Both the position numbers and the translations under genes were made by a program. A DNA stretch of 64,000 nucleotides from Gaiellasilicea sp963761905 (lineage in GTDB: Bacteria > Actinomycetota > Thermoleophilia > Gaiellales > Gaiellaceae): positions 372,001 through 436,000 of the forward strand of contig CAVXIQ010000005.1 of NCBI GenBank assembly GCA_963761905.1, in the 5' to 3' direction. This document shows positions 61,926 to 64,000 of the stretch, one piece after another (position 1 is the stretch's first letter; each line of letters starts with the position of its first letter). The notes beneath the pieces were generated by a model that worked only from the letters and a program-made list of their open reading frames with translations, did not search any database and was not told where the DNA came from.

Positions 61926-62596
61926 GGCGCTTCCTCTTCGAGAACGGGCTTTCCGTCTTCTTCGGGGTGCTCTTCGTCGGCGCTCTCGTCGGGCAGTCGT
62001 TCGCGGGTCAGAGGGTGTCCAGCAGCGAGGCCACCCAGCACGGTGGGGATCCCATCTCGTGGTGGGACTACGTCCGATCTCCCGACTTCGGAGGTGCCGT
62101 GCTGGAGAACTGGCAATCCGAGTTTCTGCAGTTCTCCTTGTTCATCGCCGCAACGATCTGGCTCGTCCAGAGGGGCTCCAACGAGTCGAAGCCGCCGGAC
62201 GACACGGGGCTCGAGTCGAACCGAAGACAGAAGATCGGTGAGTCCGCCGTAGCCCGGAGCCCGCGACTCGCGAGGCTCGACGACTGGCGAACGCGGATCT
62301 ACGAGAACTCGCTGCTGATCGTGATGACGCTGGTCTTCCTCGGCACCTGGTTCGGCCAGTCGGTCAACAACTGGCGCACGTACAACGCAGTGCAGCTGGA
62401 GCACGACGGAGTAGCGATGGCGTGGACGCGCTACATCGTGAGCGCCGACTTCTGGGAGAAGTCGCTTCAGAACTGGCAATCCGAGTTCCTCGCGATCGGC
62501 ACGATGGTCGTCTTCACCATCTTCCTCCGTCAGCGAGGCTCACCAGAGTCGAAGCCCGTCGGCGCACCCCACGACGAGACGGGCTCGTCCGGTTGA
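61922..62596 (+). CDS. DUF6766-like four-helix membrane protein with internal duplication
   Basis: 224 residues made of two similar halves. Each has an opening (FLFENGLSVFFGVLFVGALVGQS; IYENSLLIVMTLVFLGTWFGQS), a polar loop with an H-D/G segment (WWDYV, AWTRYIV), ENWQSEFLQ or QNWQSEFLA, and a closing helix ending LVQRGSNESKPP or LRQRGSPESKPV. This layout matches DUF6766 as I remember it. Function unknown. Starts by ATGA overlap with the microprotein. Confidence 0.8.
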   Translation: MRRFLFENGLSVFFGVLFVGALVGQSFAGQRVSSSEATQHGGDPISWWDYVRSPDFGGAVLENWQSEFLQFSLFIAATIWLVQRGSNESKPPDDTGLESNRRQKIGESAVARSPRLARLDDWRTRIYENSLLIVMTLVFLGTWFGQSVNNWRTYNAVQLEHDGVAMAWTRYIVSADFWEKSLQNWQSEFLAIGTMVVFTIFLRQRGSPESKPVGAPHDETGSSG

Positions 62597-62611
62597 GAGA
62601 GCCGACCGCAG

Positions 62612-64000
62612 CTACCGAGTAGCGCCTTCGAGCTCCCGCTTGCGGCGCGAGACCGCCGACTGCCGCTTGGAGGACGAGAACTCGACCTTGCGCAGGCGGA
62701 TCGACTTCGGCGTCACCTCGACGCACTCGTCGTTCCGGATGAACTCGAGCGCCTGCTCGAGCGAGATCGGCCGCGGCGGGATCAGGCGCACGAGCTCGTC
62801 GGAGCTCGACGCGCGCATGTTCGTCAGCTTCTTCTCCTTGCAGGCGTTCACGTCCATGTCCTCGCTGCGGGCGTTCTCGCCGACCACCATCCCCTCGTAG
62901 ACCTCGACGCCCGGCGCGACGAAGAGGACGCCGCGCTCCTGGAGGTTCGAGAGCGCGAAGGCGGTCGTCGGCCCGCGCCGGTCGGCGACGAGGCTGCCGG
63001 ACGGACGCGTGCGGAGCTCGCCGTGCCAGGGCTCGTAGCGCTCGAAGACGTGGTGCATGATCCCGGCGCCGCGCGTCTCGGTGAGGAACTCGGTGCGGAA
63101 GCCGATCAGCCCGCGCGCGGGCACGAGGTACTCCATCCGCGCCCAGCCCGTGCCGTGGTTGACCATCTGCTGCATCCGGCCCTTGCGGAGCGCCAGCATC
63201 TGGGTGACGACGCCGATGTAGTCCTCCGGGACGTCGATCGCGACGCGCTCGACCGGCTCGTGCCGTTTGCCGTCGACCTCCTTCGTCAGCACCTCGGGCT
63301 TGCCGACGGTCAGCTCGAAGCCCTCGCGGCGCATGATCTCGACGAGCACCGCCAGCTGCAGCTCGCCGCGGCCCTGCACCTCCCAGACCTCGGGCCGCTC
63401 GGTCTGCGAGGATCCGCAGGGAGACGTTGCCGACGAGCTCCTGCTCGAGCCGGCTCTTGATCATGCTCGCGGTCACCTTGTCGCCCTCGGTGCCGGCGAG
63501 CGGCGAGGTGTTGATCCCGAGCGTGATCGAGAGCGAGGGCTCGTCGACGGCGGTGACCGGCAGCGGACGCGGATCGTCGGGGTCGGCGATCGTCTCGCCG
63601 ATCGTCACGTCGGGCAGGCCCGCCAACGCGACGATCTCGCCGGGGCCGGCCTCGTCGGCGGGAACGCGGTCGAGCGCGTCCGTGACGTAGAGCTCGGTTG
63701 CGCGCGCCGTCTCGATCGTCCCGTCGGCGCGGCACCAGGCGATCTGCTGGCCCTTCCGCAGCGTGCCGTGATGGATCCGGCAGAGCGCGAGCCGGCCGAC
63801 GTAGGGCGAGGCGTCGAGGTTCGTGACGAGCGCCTGCAACGGATGCTCCGGATCGTGTGAGGGGGCGGGCACCGTGGCGAGCAGCGTGTCGAAGAGCGGC
63901 GCGAGGTCGTCTGCGAGCTCGTCTTCCGCGAGGCCCGCACGGCCCTCGCGGGCGATGCAGTAGACGATCGGGAACTCGATCTGGGTCTCGTCGGCGTCGA
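62612..64000 (-). CDS. typA: GTPase TypA/BipA, 5' truncated by window edge (frame interrupted near 63402)
   Basis: Ribosome-associated translational GTPase; only the part after the G domain lies in the window. Seen: IVALAGLPDVTIGETIAD (domain II), the EF-G-like domain III (VQGRGELQLAVLVEIMRREGFEL) and the TypA C-terminal domain (NHGTGWARMEYLVPARGLIGFRTEFLTETRG; NACKEKKLTNMRASSSDELVRLIPP). One extra base near 63400-63404 breaks the frame; removing it joins VSLRILAD to ERPEVWEVQGRGE. No convincing gene lies downstream other than the convergent DUF6766-like gene. Confidence 0.95.

Overview
This window is a high-GC chromosomal segment, most likely from an actinobacterium of the class Thermoleophilia (Gaiellales/Solirubrobacterales type). 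That placement is inferred from the gene set and style: frequent GTG starts, many TANNNT -10 boxes 6-7 nt before a start codon (leaderless genes), two Opp/Dpp-type peptide transporters, a WhiG/FliA-like sigma factor, an actinobacterial SpoIID/LytB protein, a two-subunit acyl-CoA carboxylase, and no rRNA or 16S anchor. It begins inside an ABC transporter ATPase gene and ends inside typA.

Layout. 1-4.4 kb: tail of a peptide-transport ATPase, a small membrane protein, a zf-HC2 (anti-sigma-like) protein, atpD-atpC without the rest of the ATP synthase operon, and a ferredoxin-reductase-like flavoprotein. 4.4-8.1 kb: a structured leader and full-length cobalamin-dependent metH. 8.2-13.5 kb: MFS exporter, meaB, threonine ammonia-lyase, and convergently a persulfide dioxygenase-rhodanese protein and a YcnI-like copper-type protein. 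13.6-19.1 kb: a complete five-gene peptide ABC transporter. 19.1-26.3 kb: acyl-CoA and amino-acid catabolism (acyl-CoA dehydrogenase, SCP2 protein, biotin-carrying acyl-CoA carboxylase, enoyl-CoA hydratase, DapA-family lyase, FAD amine/amino-acid oxidase) around a SpoIID/LytB gene. 26.3-34.0 kb: a SigB/SigF-like sigma factor and a membrane-anchored ribbon-helix-helix protein diverge from four secreted or membrane proteins. One is a 941-residue protein built of 11 Q/N-rich repeats, and this is the most striking accessory locus. 34.0-50.9 kb: carboxyltransferase, hydrolases, tRNA-Trp, WhiG-like sigma factor, FAD oxidase, EF-G paralogue, LysE exporter, HtrA-type protease, aldehyde dehydrogenase, secreted zinc-protease-like protein and RNase H. 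51.0-53.6 kb: tRNA-Gly followed by a decayed stretch with a vanadium-haloperoxidase-like gene and a G6PDH remnant. 53.6-58.0 kb: a tightly packed minus-strand operon of an animal-type heme peroxidase, a microprotein resembling a phage baseplate N-terminus, a coiled-coil protein and three related small proteins. This is the second candidate for an undescribed system. 58-64 kb: lytic transglycosylase, secreted proteins, tRNA-Cys, two microproteins, an SRPBCC protein, a DUF6766-like protein and typA.

A warning for users of this annotation: at least ten conserved genes are split by what looks like one extra base each. Removing that base restores the expected family sequence in every case. The uniform direction suggests residual insertion errors in the source assembly rather than mass pseudogenisation, so these genes are annotated across the shift and the position is given.
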